Shown here: positions 43,787 through 53,800 of the stretch, in pieces
Numbering within the stretch: the first letter of the stretch is position 1
Layout of the letters: each line of letters starts with the position of its first letter
From: Candidatus Methanarcanum hacksteinii
GTDB lineage: Archaea > Thermoplasmatota > Thermoplasmata > Methanomassiliicoccales > Methanomethylophilaceae
DNA length: 64,000 nt
Assembly: GCA_006954405.1 (NCBI GenBank)
Contig: LVVQ01000001.1
Location: forward strand, 62,001-126,000
Direction: 5' to 3'
Position numbers and translations under genes: made by a program
Notes under the pieces: model-generated
What the model was told of the DNA's origin: nothing
What the model saw: only the letters and a program-made list of their open reading frames with translations
Databases searched by the model: none

Positions 43787-45424
43787 TTAATCGTCTTCCA
43801 TTTTGGGCATCGAACCTGCTGCTCCCGGAGGACCTGCAGGTGCAGGCATGCTGCGTGATGCGATGACATCGTCGATCCTGAGGATCATAACAGCTGCGTC
43901 CGTTGCGGAGTTGATTGCCTGTTTTCCGATCCTGTATGGTTCGATTACGTTGAGTGCGAACATGTCCTCCACCTTTCCGGAGAAGGGGTTCAGTCCTGCA
44001 TACTTGTTGCCTGCCTTGTGCTGTTTCCTCATCTCGATGAGTATATCGATCGGGTCGAGACCTGCGTTCTCTGCAAGTGTTGTGGGGATTGACTCCATAG
44101 CGGATGCGAATGCATCGATTGCGATCTGCTCCCTTCCACCGACGGACTGAGCATAGCTCCTGAGCTGCATTGCGATCTCGACTGCTGTCGAACCGCCACC
44201 TGTGACCATCATTCCATCCTCGATTGCGACCTTTACGACGGACCATGCATCGATGAGTGATCTCTCGATCTCGTCCACGACGTGCTTGGTTCCACCTCTG
44301 ATCAGGATCGTGACGGATTTTGCATCCTTGAGGTCGCTGACGTATGTCATGTCGTTGTCACCGACTTTCTTGACCTCGACGAGTCCTGCTGCTCCGAGAT
44401 CGGATTTGTCGAGCTCTGAGATCTTGTTGATGATGTTAGCACCGGTGGATGCTGCGAGCTTCTCCATGTCGCTCTTCTTCACACGCCTTGCTGCGTAGAT
44501 TCCCTCTTTTGCAAGGAAGTGCTGTGCAAGGTCGTCGATACCTTTCTGGCAGAAGACGACGTTCGCTCCGACCTCTTTGACCTTCTCGACCATTCTCCTG
44601 AGCATGTTCTCTTCCTCAAGGAGGAAGTCGTTGAGCTTGGATGGGTCTGTGATCTGGATCTTTGCATCGATCTCTGTCTTCTTGACCTCGAATGCTGCAT
44701 CGATGAGTGCGATCTTCGGGTTCTTGATGGATTTGGGCATTGCTGAGTGCACAGGCTCCTTGTCGATGATGAGTCCTTTCACGAGCTCTGTCTCATCCAT
44801 TGATGAACCGGTCTTCTTGACTGTCTGAATGTTGTTGAGGTCGACTGTGTACCCGTCCTTGGTCTTCTCTGCGATCGTCTTGACTGCGTCTACGACGAGA
44901 TCGGAGAAGAAGTCCTTGGATGCGTTGACCTGTTTACTGTTCATCGAGACCTCTGCAATCTGCTTGAGCAACTTGTCGTCATCGTATGAGACCTTCTTCG
45001 AGATGTCGATCAGGATCTTCTGTGCCTCTGCGTTTGCAAGCCTGTATCCGCTTGCGATGATCGTCGGGTGAACGTTCGCATCGACCATGTCGACTGCTTT
45101 CTTGAGGAGTTCACCTGCAAGGATGACGGATGTTGTCGTACCGTCCCCTACTTCCTGATCCTGTGTCTTTGCGACCTCGACGAGCATCTTTGCTGCGGGG
45201 TGCTGAACATCGATCTCTTTGAGGATGGTCACTCCGTCATTTGTGATGACGACATCTCCCATCGAATCAACGAGCATCTTATCCATACCCCTGGGGCCCA
45301 AGCTGCTCCTGACTGCATCGGAGATCGTCCTTGCTGCTGCGATATTGTTGAACTGAGCGTCTTTTCCTTTGTCCCTCTTGGTTCCTTCCTTGAGGATCAC
45401 GATAGGTGTGTTACCCATTCCCAT
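43787..45424 (-). CDS. thsA: Thermosome subunit (group II chaperonin)
   Basis: A 545-residue ATP-dependent chaperonin subunit. The ATP-site motif is LGPRGMDKMLVDSMGDVVITNDG (~41-63), GDGTTSVILAG follows, and the late MVTGGGSTAVEIAMQLR and GLDPIDILIEMR segments are typical. The C-terminus is Gly/Met/Pro-rich and acidic (GGAAGSMPKMEDD shape). A TATA (CCTTATATAG, minus, 45477-45486) lies about 55 bases upstream. Stop TAA. Followed by grpE-dnaK-dnaJ, so both chaperone systems are clustered. Confidence 0.97.
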   Translation of the reverse strand: MGMGNTPIVILKEGTKRDKGKDAQFNNIAAARTISDAVRSSLGPRGMDKMLVDSMGDVVITNDGVTILKEIDVQHPAAKMLVEVAKTQDQEVGDGTTTSVILAGELLKKAVDMVDANVHPTIIASGYRLANAEAQKILIDISKKVSYDDDKLLKQIAEVSMNSKQVNASKDFFSDLVVDAVKTIAEKTKDGYTVDLNNIQTVKKTGSSMDETELVKGLIIDKEPVHSAMPKSIKNPKIALIDAAFEVKKTEIDAKIQITDPSKLNDFLLEEENMLRRMVEKVKEVGANVVFCQKGIDDLAQHFLAKEGIYAARRVKKSDMEKLAASTGANIINKISELDKSDLGAAGLVEVKKVGDNDMTYVSDLKDAKSVTILIRGGTKHVVDEIERSLIDAWSVVKVAIEDGMMVTGGGSTAVEIAMQLRSYAQSVGGREQIAIDAFASAMESIPTTLAENAGLDPIDILIEMRKQHKAGNKYAGLNPFSGKVEDMFALNVIEPYRIGKQAINSATDAAVMILRIDDVIASRSMPAPAGPPGAAGSMPKMEDD

Positions 45425-45476
45425 GATTGATTGCCTCCATATTTTGGATTACTAATTGTGGTTAAAGTTTGTTCTT

Positions 45477-45486
45477 CTATATAAGG
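45477..45486 (-). promoter_or_regulatory. TATA box of the thermosome gene
   Basis: CCTTATATAG on the minus strand predicts a start near 45455; GGAGG-like sequence (TATGGAGGCAATC) precedes the ATG. The rest of the 194-base gap to the GNAT gene is AT-rich without further clear signals. Confidence 0.55.
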
Positions 45487-45618
45487 ATTGCTTACTATAA
45501 CATCATACATGATGATAGATGTTCAACATGTAGAATTGGTCAAGAGAGTGGTGATCTATACAATGATCTGATGAACTTGCGACCACTCATTCTATAATGG
45601 GATCGCGTATATCTGACC

Positions 45619-46107
45619 ATGGATTCCATCCCCTTCCAGACCGAAGGATTCACCTTGGAGAGAACGGATGACAAAGGATACATCCTTGATTGCATGAAAG
45701 GGACGATACTATCATCCGTCAACGAGACCGAGAGAGAATTGAATGCGTTATGGATACAGAACACGTTGATGGTCGTCGCTTCCAATCTGAAGGATCCGAG
45801 GAATGAGGCATTCATACTCATGCATGGGAACAAGAGAGCAGGTATGTTATGGCTAGGAAGATCCAACGATCAGTTCACGTGTGAACCCATAGGATATATG
45901 CTCGGCGTGTTCATAGAAGAGGGATTCAGAAGGAAAGGGTTGGGAAAGGAATTGATCGCATCCGCAGAGATATGGTGCAAGGAGAATGGTCTTCTGTCCC
46001 TCAGCCTCAATGTGAGCGCAACCAACACCGCAGCCAGAGCGTTGTATGACGGTTGTGGATTCTCAGAGCAATCCGTTGTCATGAGGAAAGAATTGTACAA
46101 GAAGTGA
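45619..46107 (+). CDS. GNAT-family N-acetyltransferase
   Basis: A 162-residue acetyltransferase. The acetyl-CoA loop is RRKGLGKELIASAE (~107-120), preceded by beta-strand YMLGVFIEEGF and followed by LSLNVSATNTAARALYDGCGF, the typical GNAT C-terminal signature. The acceptor is unknown (protein N-termini, amino acids or antibiotics are possible). It stands alone between the divergent thermosome gene and a small membrane protein gene. Confidence 0.9.
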   Translation: MDSIPFQTEGFTLERTDDKGYILDCMKGTILSSVNETERELNALWIQNTLMVVASNLKDPRNEAFILMHGNKRAGMLWLGRSNDQFTCEPIGYMLGVFIEEGFRRKGLGKELIASAEIWCKENGLLSLSLNVSATNTAARALYDGCGFSEQSVVMRKELYKK

Positions 46108-46212
46108 TGGATGCGCATCCCATCATTTTCCATTCTGTACGTTCACTGCTTCGGATAAACAGAATTACCCTGAAGTTACAGAACCGAATCTGATGATTCG
46201 TTCTACAAAACT

Positions 46213-46220
46213 ATTATAAA
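46213..46220 (+). promoter_or_regulatory. TATA box of the 46253 membrane gene
   Basis: ATTATAAA, 33 bases before the ATG, predicts a start near 46243 and a ten-base leader. Confidence 0.5.
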
Positions 46221-46252
46221 AAGAAAGTCCAATGCTGTGGCAGGTAATATAA

Positions 46253-46621
46253 ATGGACGGCAGACCAAATATTGTCATCGCAACCTCAGCACTTGCCATC
46301 ATAGGCGGCATCGTTGCGATCGCATCATTTGTATGCGGTTTCTACGACCATACTGATAACCTGTTCGGCAGCATGGGACTCGGACTCTTGATAACAGTCC
46401 TCTTCTTCGCTGAGGCAGGATTCCTTTATTCAGATGGTAAAGGGAACCACTACTCATTCCTGTTTATGAGCTTTGCCAATGCTATCGCAATTATTGCGGG
46501 CATATACTTCGGAGCAATCAATCTTTGGTTCGGTGTCGCACTCGTGATATTGGCTATCCTCACCATCATCCTCGGATCCGGAAAGGCGACCGAGAAATGG
46601 ATGGCGCTTGACAGGATCTGA
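46253..46621 (+). CDS. Small four-helix membrane protein, unknown
   Basis: A 122-residue protein with four predicted hydrophobic helices (about 8-28, 40-60, 68-88, 90-108) and short polar loops. No motif or family is recognised. It has its own TATA upstream and a strong hairpin downstream, so it is a single-gene unit. Confidence 0.75.
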   Translation: MDGRPNIVIATSALAIIGGIVAIASFVCGFYDHTDNLFGSMGLGLLITVLFFAEAGFLYSDGKGNHYSFLFMSFANAIAIIAGIYFGAINLWFGVALVILAILTIILGSGKATEKWMALDRI

Positions 46622-46630
46622 AACCCATTC

Positions 46631-46659
46631 ATCGATTCCATCCGACGGATGGGATCGAT
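46631..46659 (+). terminator. Terminator-like hairpin after the 46253 gene
   Basis: ATCGAT-T-CCATCC pairs with GGATGG-G-ATCGAT across a GAC loop, 13 pairs including one T-G wobble. TCTTCTTT follows a few bases later. Confidence 0.6.
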
Positions 46660-46709
46660 ACAATCTTCTTTACAACTATTATTGTAGGATAATAGAAAAT
46701 GCGTAATTG

Positions 46710-46717
46710 TTTTATCA
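46710..46717 (+). promoter_or_regulatory. TATA box of ribK
   Basis: TTTTATCA is centred about 26 bases before the ribK ATG, implying a leaderless mRNA. Confidence 0.5.
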
Positions 46718-46738
46718 AGGATATTCAATCGACATCCG

Positions 46739-47395
46739 ATGGATGAGAAATACACATTCGCATTAAGGAAAATCGCCCTTTTAGGCGGTATCGACGACTT
46801 AATCGCGATATCCTCACGTGAATTGGGTGACGCACTGAACATGAGTCAACAATCCGCTTCTAAAAGGATTCTAGAACTATTGGATGAGAAACTCATAACG
46901 CGTGACCTGGGTGCAAGGAAACAACGCATAAAGCTCACGGAGAGAGGTGTTGATGCCCTTAAGGAAGAATATAACGAATATCGTCGTATCTTCGAATTAG
47001 AGGACCATATCTTCATCCATGGTGCGGTCACATCCGGAATGGGCGAAGGCGGATACTACATCTGCCAAGAAGGCTACATGAAACAGTTCGAGAGCGTGCT
47101 CGGATTCAAGCCATACGAAGGCACGTTGAACCTAACCATAGACAAAGAGGACATTGGGAAACTGGACCTCATTCGCAGTACGTCCGGATACGTCATCCAT
47201 GGATTCACAAGTGATGGCAGGAGTTTCGGAGATGTCATCGCATACAAAGCGAAGATCAAGAACATAGACTGCGCGGTCGTCGTTCCTGAGAGATCACATT
47301 ACAAAGAAGTGATAGAGATTATCTGTCATTATCATCTCAGAAGGACATTGAGCCTCGTCGATAACGACCGTATCGATCTTAGAGTGGAATTATGA
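46739..47395 (+). CDS. ribK: CTP-dependent riboflavin kinase with N-terminal HTH
   Basis: A 218-residue protein. Residues ~1-85 form a MarR-like winged helix (LNMSQQSASKRILELLDEKLIT), and residues ~90-218 the archaeal RibK domain with GMGEGGYYICQEGY, FKPYEGTLNLTI and IVPERSHYK-like VVPERSHYKEVIEII. RibK makes FMN from riboflavin using CTP. The fused HTH suggests the protein may also regulate transcription (RbkR-type), a combination known in other archaea. Confidence 0.94.
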   Translation: MDEKYTFALRKIALLGGIDDLIAISSRELGDALNMSQQSASKRILELLDEKLITRDLGARKQRIKLTERGVDALKEEYNEYRRIFELEDHIFIHGAVTSGMGEGGYYICQEGYMKQFESVLGFKPYEGTLNLTIDKEDIGKLDLIRSTSGYVIHGFTSDGRSFGDVIAYKAKIKNIDCAVVVPERSHYKEVIEIICHYHLRRTLSLVDNDRIDLRVEL

Positions 47396-47419
47396 ATGGA
47401 TGGGCGACAGCCCACCCAT
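47396..47419. terminator. Hairpin between convergent ribK and purQ
   Basis: ATGGATGGGC-GACA-GCCCACCCAT forms a 10-bp stem with one A-C mismatch directly after the ribK stop and just before the purQ stop. Confidence 0.5.
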
Positions 47420-47421
47420 GA

Positions 47422-48234
47422 TCAAACGAGTTTCTTCATGACGGACCTGAACAGACAGAGTCCGTCGCCTTCCTCGGAATCGTATCCTCTGGTCCAATCC
47501 GGATGCGTGAACCTTGTGAGTACGCGTTCAGGGTGAGGCATCATACCGAGCACATTACCTGCAGGGTTACAGATACCTGCGATATCTGACGGCGAACCAT
47601 TGGGATTCCATGGATATTCAGCATCCTCCCCGTTCTCGCCCACGTATCTGAAGACGATCTGATCGTTCTCCTCCAATCTGTCGACGAATCTGGGATCCAT
47701 GCTCAACAATTTACCTTCAGCATGTGCGGACGGTATCATGAGCACCTTCTTCTTCGGGATCTCCGATGTGAATATGCATTTTCCGCGATTGTCGTTCCTC
47801 AACAACGTAGGGCGACATTCGAATCTTGCGGAATCATTGGTGTACAATGCGGCAGTCGGTTCTGGTGACATTACATCATCCAACGCTGGGAGCAGACCCA
47901 ATTCCACAAGGATCTGGAATCCGTTGCATACTCCCAACACAGGTTTCTCGGATTCAACGAATCTCCTTATCTGCGGGCCTATGGCGGACCTTATCCTGGC
48001 AGCGAATATCGCGCCTGCCCTCACATAATCCCCGGCAGAGAATCCTCCAGGGAATGCGAGTATGTCGTAATCCTCGACATCCCTCTTGAGCTCGGATGGG
48101 GATTGGCCTGTCAATTGTTTGAGATGGACCTTCTCAGGCGAGGCTCCGACCATCTTGAACGCCTCATACATCTCATCCTCACAGTTCGTACCCTCGATCC
48201 TGAGGACACATACTCTGACATCTTCTGGCCTCAT
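47422..48234 (-). CDS. purQ: FGAM synthase glutaminase subunit PurQ
   Basis: About 270 residues from ATG 48234, overlapping the purL stop (ATGA). Class I glutamine amidotransferase domain: FPGGFSAGDYVRAGAI, the nucleophile Cys in PVLGVCNGFQIL, and the catalytic His/Glu in IPSAHAEG and MMPHPERV. It supplies ammonia to PurL for formylglycinamidine ribonucleotide synthesis. This longer form (with inserted FTSEIPKKKVLMIPS region) is seen in some archaea. Confidence 0.95.
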   Translation of the reverse strand: MRPEDVRVCVLRIEGTNCEDEMYEAFKMVGASPEKVHLKQLTGQSPSELKRDVEDYDILAFPGGFSAGDYVRAGAIFAARIRSAIGPQIRRFVESEKPVLGVCNGFQILVELGLLPALDDVMSPEPTAALYTNDSARFECRPTLLRNDNRGKCIFTSEIPKKKVLMIPSAHAEGKLLSMDPRFVDRLEENDQIVFRYVGENGEDAEYPWNPNGSPSDIAGICNPAGNVLGMMPHPERVLTRFTHPDWTRGYDSEEGDGLCLFRSVMKKLV

Positions 48235-50570
48235 TGATAATCGCCTCCCATAAGATTCCACATGGGTTCATTCCATGCTCTGCTGATCTCATCCAATGAC
48301 AGATCTATCTTCGAATCGTTCACAATGAACCTGTCGCCACCTGTGATTCCGATACATACGGCATCCGGACCCATGATACTCTCGAATTCCTTGGCATCCT
48401 TCTCGGACACCTCGGCCAACCAACGGGTGTTGCTCTCTGAGAAGAGTTTTCTTTCCATGCACATATCTCCCATGGCAGTGAGGTCGAGTCTCAGACCGAC
48501 GCCTCCGGAGATGCACATCTCTGCTGCGGCCACTGCGAGACCTCCGTCCGAACAGTCATGACATGCTTTGACGAGTTCTTTGTCCATGGAGTCCAGCATC
48601 TTATCCATCATGAGCTTCAGATGATCGGCATCGACACCAGGCACATCCCCGCCCTTACCTCCGAATTTACGGAAGAAGAGTGATGCGCCCATCTCATCCT
48701 TCGTCCTACCTACGAGATACAATCTATCTCCTTCGGACTTCATATCCGCGGTAACAGCTTTCCTGATGTCATCGATGAGCCCACAACCCAATATCATCGG
48801 TGTCGGCAATATGCCCACTCCTCCGGGCGCCTCGTTGTAGAGACTGACGTTACCGGATGGTATCGGGAGATTGAGATCCCTGCACAACTCTCCGAGACCT
48901 CTTACGGCCTCTCTGAACTCCCCAAGCCTCTCAGGCTTCTCGGGATTTCCGAAGTTCAGACAATCGGTGAGAGCATTAGGTCTCGCCCCCACTGCTATGA
49001 TGTTACGGCATGCCTCATCCACTGAGGCCCTTCCGCCGTTGTATGGATTCTCGGCCGTGAACCATGGGTTGCAACCCACTGCGGCAGCCAGACCCTTGTA
49101 TCTTCCAGGGACGGGCATGAGCACAGATGCATCTCCAGGCCCTGTCCTGTTCAGTTTTCCTACCATCGGATGTATGACCGTGGATGCTCTGACCTCATGA
49201 TCGTATTGACGGATCGCCCATTCCTTGGATGCGATGTTGAGATCGGACAGCATCGCTAACATCGTAGCGTTATCAGCCCTCGCGGATGGGAATACCTCAT
49301 CATCCTTCGTTGACACCTTAGGGATCGTGTACGGCCTGTTGTATACCGGCCCTCCGGTGAGGAATTCGAGATCCATGTCGAATATCATCTGACCGTTCCA
49401 GAACAGACGCGTATGCTTCGTATCGGTGGTCCTGGCGATTGGTGTTGCAAGGACATCCCACATATCGAAGATCTCGAGCACTTTGTCCACATTCTCAGGT
49501 TTGCAGGTGACCATCATACGCTCCTGGGATTCCGAGACCCAAATCTCCCATGGCGCAAGGCCGTCCTCCTTCAACGGGACCTTGTCGAGATCGACATCGG
49601 CTCCGCATCCTCCTGCGTCCAATGACATCTCTCCGACGACGCAACTGAGTCCTCCTCCTCCGAGATCCTTCATGCCTGTTATCAGACCTTTCTTGTTGAC
49701 CTCGAGACATGCGTGGATGGTCGGTTCCTTCGTTATCGGATCGCCGAGCTGCACAGCACCCCTTGAATCCTCGTCTGATGTCGATGTCAGATCCGCCGAT
49801 GCGAATGTGACTCCGTGTATGCCGTCCCTTCCGGTACGTCCGCCGAGGAGTATCATCACATCCCCGGGCCCGGAAGCGTAGTTCACGCCCAACTCATCCC
49901 TCTTGACTATGCCCAAACATGCTACGTTCACCAGGCAGTTGCCTGTGTATCTATCATCGAAGAAGAAACCACCGGAGATTGTCGGCACACCTACGCGGTT
50001 ACCATAATCCCTGATGCCTGATACGACACCATTCACCAGATAGTGAGGGTGTTTCATCCCTTTCGGGATCTCCTTCTTCGTGTCCATCGGCCCGAAGCAC
50101 AATGGATCGACGAGACCGATCGGTTGTGCTCCCATACAGACGACATCCCTAAGGATACCTCCGATACCTGTCGCGGCACCGCCATAAGGCTCTATCGCTG
50201 ATGGGTGATTGTGACTCTCGATCCTCAACGCATAACCATAATCGTCATCGAAGACCATCACTCCGGCATCTCCTCTCGAAAGGATGTCCGGACGGTCGAT
50301 GGAGAATATGAACTCCTTCAGTATGGGTTTGGAGCTCTTGTAACAACAGTGCTCACTCCATGCCTGTCCCAATGATTGGAGCTCCACATCCGTTGGGTTC
50401 CTGCCTTCTTTCTTGAAATAATCCACGATCGTCCTCATCTCATCCACTGAAAGGGCCAACCCCATCGTGGACGATATCTCCTGCAACTCCTCATCCGTCG
50501 CATCAAGTATGTTGACGTCGAAGAGCGAGAATGGAACATCACGTTTGGTCATCAATCTCTCAACGGACAT
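48231..50570 (-). CDS. purL: FGAM synthase large subunit PurL
   Basis: A 779-residue small-type PurL with duplicated PurM-like halves. Conserved SEHCCYKSSKP and RIESHNHPSAIEPYGGAATGIGG (ATP/substrate site) are near the N-terminus, GRTGRDGIHG is at ~230, and GGLAVAAAEM with CHDCSDGG lies in the second half. It catalyses the fourth step of purine synthesis together with PurS and PurQ. It lies four bases after purS and overlaps purQ. Confidence 0.97.
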   Translation of the reverse strand: MSVERLMTKRDVPFSLFDVNILDATDEELQEISSTMGLALSVDEMRTIVDYFKKEGRNPTDVELQSLGQAWSEHCCYKSSKPILKEFIFSIDRPDILSRGDAGVMVFDDDYGYALRIESHNHPSAIEPYGGAATGIGGILRDVVCMGAQPIGLVDPLCFGPMDTKKEIPKGMKHPHYLVNGVVSGIRDYGNRVGVPTISGGFFFDDRYTGNCLVNVACLGIVKRDELGVNYASGPGDVMILLGGRTGRDGIHGVTFASADLTSTSDEDSRGAVQLGDPITKEPTIHACLEVNKKGLITGMKDLGGGGLSCVVGEMSLDAGGCGADVDLDKVPLKEDGLAPWEIWVSESQERMMVTCKPENVDKVLEIFDMWDVLATPIARTTDTKHTRLFWNGQMIFDMDLEFLTGGPVYNRPYTIPKVSTKDDEVFPSARADNATMLAMLSDLNIASKEWAIRQYDHEVRASTVIHPMVGKLNRTGPGDASVLMPVPGRYKGLAAAVGCNPWFTAENPYNGGRASVDEACRNIIAVGARPNALTDCLNFGNPEKPERLGEFREAVRGLGELCRDLNLPIPSGNVSLYNEAPGGVGILPTPMILGCGLIDDIRKAVTADMKSEGDRLYLVGRTKDEMGASLFFRKFGGKGGDVPGVDADHLKLMMDKMLDSMDKELVKACHDCSDGGLAVAAAEMCISGGVGLRLDLTAMGDMCMERKLFSESNTRWLAEVSEKDAKEFESIMGPDAVCIGITGGDRFIVNDSKIDLSLDEISRAWNEPMWNLMGGDYQ

Positions 50571-50574
50571 CTGA

Positions 50575-50814
50575 TCATCTCAAAATGACTCTGTAATTCT
50601 GAATGACCGGGTTCGCAAGAAGTTTCCTGCACATCTCCTCACCGGCCTCGACCGCCTTCTCTGGGGTCATGTCAAGTTCGATGTCGAAGACCTTGACCGA
50701 TCTAACGGACTCCACTCCCTCGAAACCTAGGGATTCCAGGGTCTTCATCGTGTTCTTACCTTCAGGGTCGGCAACCCCTTTCTTCAATTCGATTCTGATC
50801 TCGATTTGGGCCAT
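50575..50814 (-). CDS. purS: FGAM synthase subunit PurS
   Basis: A 79-residue alpha/beta bridging subunit between PurL and PurQ: EIRIELKKGVADPEGKNTMK and LGFEGVESVRSVKVFDIEL are characteristic. It is the first gene of purS-purL-purQ. A TATA (ATTATTATAA, minus, 50837-50846) places the transcript start at about the ATG, so translation is likely leaderless. Confidence 0.95.
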   Translation of the reverse strand: MAQIEIRIELKKGVADPEGKNTMKTLESLGFEGVESVRSVKVFDIELDMTPEKAVEAGEEMCRKLLANPVIQNYRVILR

Positions 50815-50836
50815 CGTGTAACTGTACGCGTGCGAT

Positions 50837-50846
50837 TATAATAATG
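50837..50846 (-). promoter_or_regulatory. TATA box of purSLQ
   Basis: ATTATTATAA on the minus strand lies 23-32 bases before the purS ATG. Confidence 0.55.
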
Positions 50847-50865
50847 ATTTGTGCCCAAGGCACAC

Positions 50866-53800
50866 TCATATGGCGCCTGGATTCGTCTTTATGAAGAACT
50901 CGGACACGTCCCAATCATTATCCTCCTGGACCCTCTGATCCTTGTCCAACCTCACGCCCAGCGATATCGCCACTTCCTTGAGGTAACGCTTCGCCTCAGG
51001 AGAGCCTTCGAATTCCTCGACCTTCGCTCCGGATATGGTCATCTTGCCCTTGAACGAGCCGATTATCTTAGTTCCTCTGAATATGACGTTGCTCGTGGAA
51101 TTCATGTCACGTTTGATCATATCCCTGAGATAGACGTGCAGGTTGTCCTGTGTGTTGAGAAGGAACATATCGTTACGGATCATGTCGATCGGCTTTCCGC
51201 AATCCTCCTTCAGCATCCAATAGACTGTCGGACTATCGCGCATGAAGAATCCCTTCACCAGGAATCCCTCATCCTCCAATCTCTTCAATATGCCCCTCAC
51301 GATTGGCATCCTCTGACCTATCATCGATGCCAACAGTTCTGCACTGAATATCCCGAAGTCGGAGAACATCAGCTTCACTATCTCCGTCATAGCCTCGTTC
51401 TTATCCATCTTCGGTTCCTTCAGTACGTTGTAGGCCGACGATGAATCCTGATATATCACGGATGCATGGAACAATGAATTGATCGCCTCCACAGTCCTCT
51501 CCTCGGAGAATGGGGAGTTGTTCACGATCTCCTTCCTCGATACAGGCTGACGATCCTCTATGATCGCCAATATCGCCCTCATGGTCTCATCCACTGGACT
51601 GTCCTTGGCGGAACGGTACATAGCTGCGAACCTAGGCATGGTGTATCCGTTGTATGATGGGATCAGGAACGTCCTTATGATGTCCCCGCGTTCCATCTGC
51701 TTCTTCATGGATGTCCTGTCCTTCACTCTCGTCAACAGTTCCGCATCCGTCCTGATGTATCCGCGAGCCTCTATCGCACTCGATACCGTGAGATATTTCT
51801 CACCCTGTACCAAATGCTGTTTCCTGAATACATAGCTCAAGAGCTGTGCTTCGCTCAATGTATGGTCGTTGAAACGTCCTTTCGCGTAGAAACCATTGAC
51901 GAAACGGTATCCATTCTCCTTGAGGGCCTTCTCCATATCCCTATCGATATCCGCCACATCCTTGGAGAGGATCTCTCTGATACGGACTATGTCCGTGCCC
52001 TTCATATTGAAGAATCTCATGAAATTGTCAATACCTTTCAGAACGTCAGATAGCATCGATGGATCGTCCATGTCCATGGATCTGATCTCCACACATCCGG
52101 ACATCTCCCAGACCTCCAAAGCCCCGACCACGTGACTGTCCCTCACGAGAGGATAGATCCACTTATCCCCATAACGTGAGGATATCTCCGCCCATTTCGA
52201 TGCGAGATCCGGATCGAATAGCGAATAGACGCGGATGCTGTCATCGATCGGGATCTGATCGCTTATCTTCGGTATCTCCTCGGGCATGATCAGCATGGGC
52301 GTCTGTCCCTCTCCGACGAGGATCGTCTGTGCGCCTATCGATGTGGCGATCGATGTTGCCTCATCCATCGGCACACCTGTCATATATCTCAATGCTGAGG
52401 CGGGCATCGGGCCGTATGCGCGTATGGCCTGCATTATCAATTTGGGGATCGGATCCGAATCCACCTCGGCGGGATGGTATACCTCATAATCGTTCTCGGT
52501 ACCCCAATCCTCCTTCTCACCGAATGCACGAATGACCTTCAGCGCCTTATCGAGACGGAATATGGATGCTTTCACCATCTCCTTGTCCTGTCCCGTCTCG
52601 CTGACCAGTTGACGGAGTGTTGCCGAGCCCATCCCTGATATGGTCTTCAACAACTGTTCATCCTCTGGGAGTATGGGTTCGTGATTCAGACTTGCCAACA
52701 TGTCGCCTGTCTCCGCCTTGACGTATCTGACCTTACCTCTCAGGAATCTTCCGAGCAGGACCTCCCCGCTCATACGCATCCTGTACCATTCCTTGAGATC
52801 GAAATCATCCACCCTGTTGAACACATCGATCTCGCTGCCGGCTGAATCGTAGTATTCGAAGAACTCGGATATGTCCTTGAACCTCGGGCATTTGTAGAAT
52901 CTGTATCTCTCTACCGTTTCGTAATCGTATACATTGTCCTTTCCGGCCTTCAATCTCATGTGGTCGATCTTTCTCATGTACTGATCGTTCTCAGAGATCA
53001 GGAATCTCCCGCAGACCAATTCCTCATCAGCTACCAAAGCTTCCAACGACCTCTTCACACGTGATTCAGACATCGAGAGCGCATATGCGATCTCCTGCAT
53101 CGTTGCAGGTGCGAAACAATCCAGGAATCTCACTATTATGCGATCGGCCGATTCGTCCTCGTCGGCGAATCCGTCAAGATATCTTGCGAATTCCCACTTG
53201 TTGTTGCCTGAAATATCCACCCTCGTTATCAGATACATCGATTCCAATTTCCTCATGCATCTGAATGCGATGTCCTCATCGACACCAGATTTCATCGAGA
53301 TCTCGCTAAGCGATAGGGCCTCGTCCGTCAATGCTCCCAAGACCTTCTCGTCATCCTCTGTGAGCTCCTTCTGTTTCCTCGTTGCAGTGGCATAATATGG
53401 GATCTCTTCTGACAGCATTATGTGCGGATCGTCCAAGAACACCGTCCCTATGCTGCCCTCTCTGAACAATTCCCTGATCCATCCGTCCACCGTCTTCTTA
53501 TCCACGTCAGAGTAGGAGTAGATGTTCCTGCCTCTCTCCCTCATGGCCTGTAACGGCCCGGTACGCGATAGGACGGATAATATGTCGGATTTCTCTGTGA
53601 TGCGCCCGACCTTCTCCCTGAAGTATGGGACGACCTGATCCTCATCGAACTCGAACTCTCTGATGCTATCTCCCATCGCACGATAGAGCACTTTCCTGTG
53701 CAACTCCCTCAGCAACGCTGAACGATCCTCCATCAGGACTATGTCCGAGAATCCTGACAGTATGACGGAGTGTGCGAATGGGGATGGTGTGCCGTTGTAT

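Noticed and set aside
43725..44246. Upstream extension of grpE into the thermosome gene
   Set aside because: The frame is open, but the extra sequence is Arg-rich, antisense-like composition in another frame of the thermosome; homology and a terminator hairpin support the start at 43724.
10985..47419. Many short inverted repeats that could suggest a CRISPR or repeat family
   Set aside because: The hairpins at 10985, 23252, 32345, 33031, 43757, 46631 and 47396 differ in sequence and each follows a gene end, so they are read as independent terminators.
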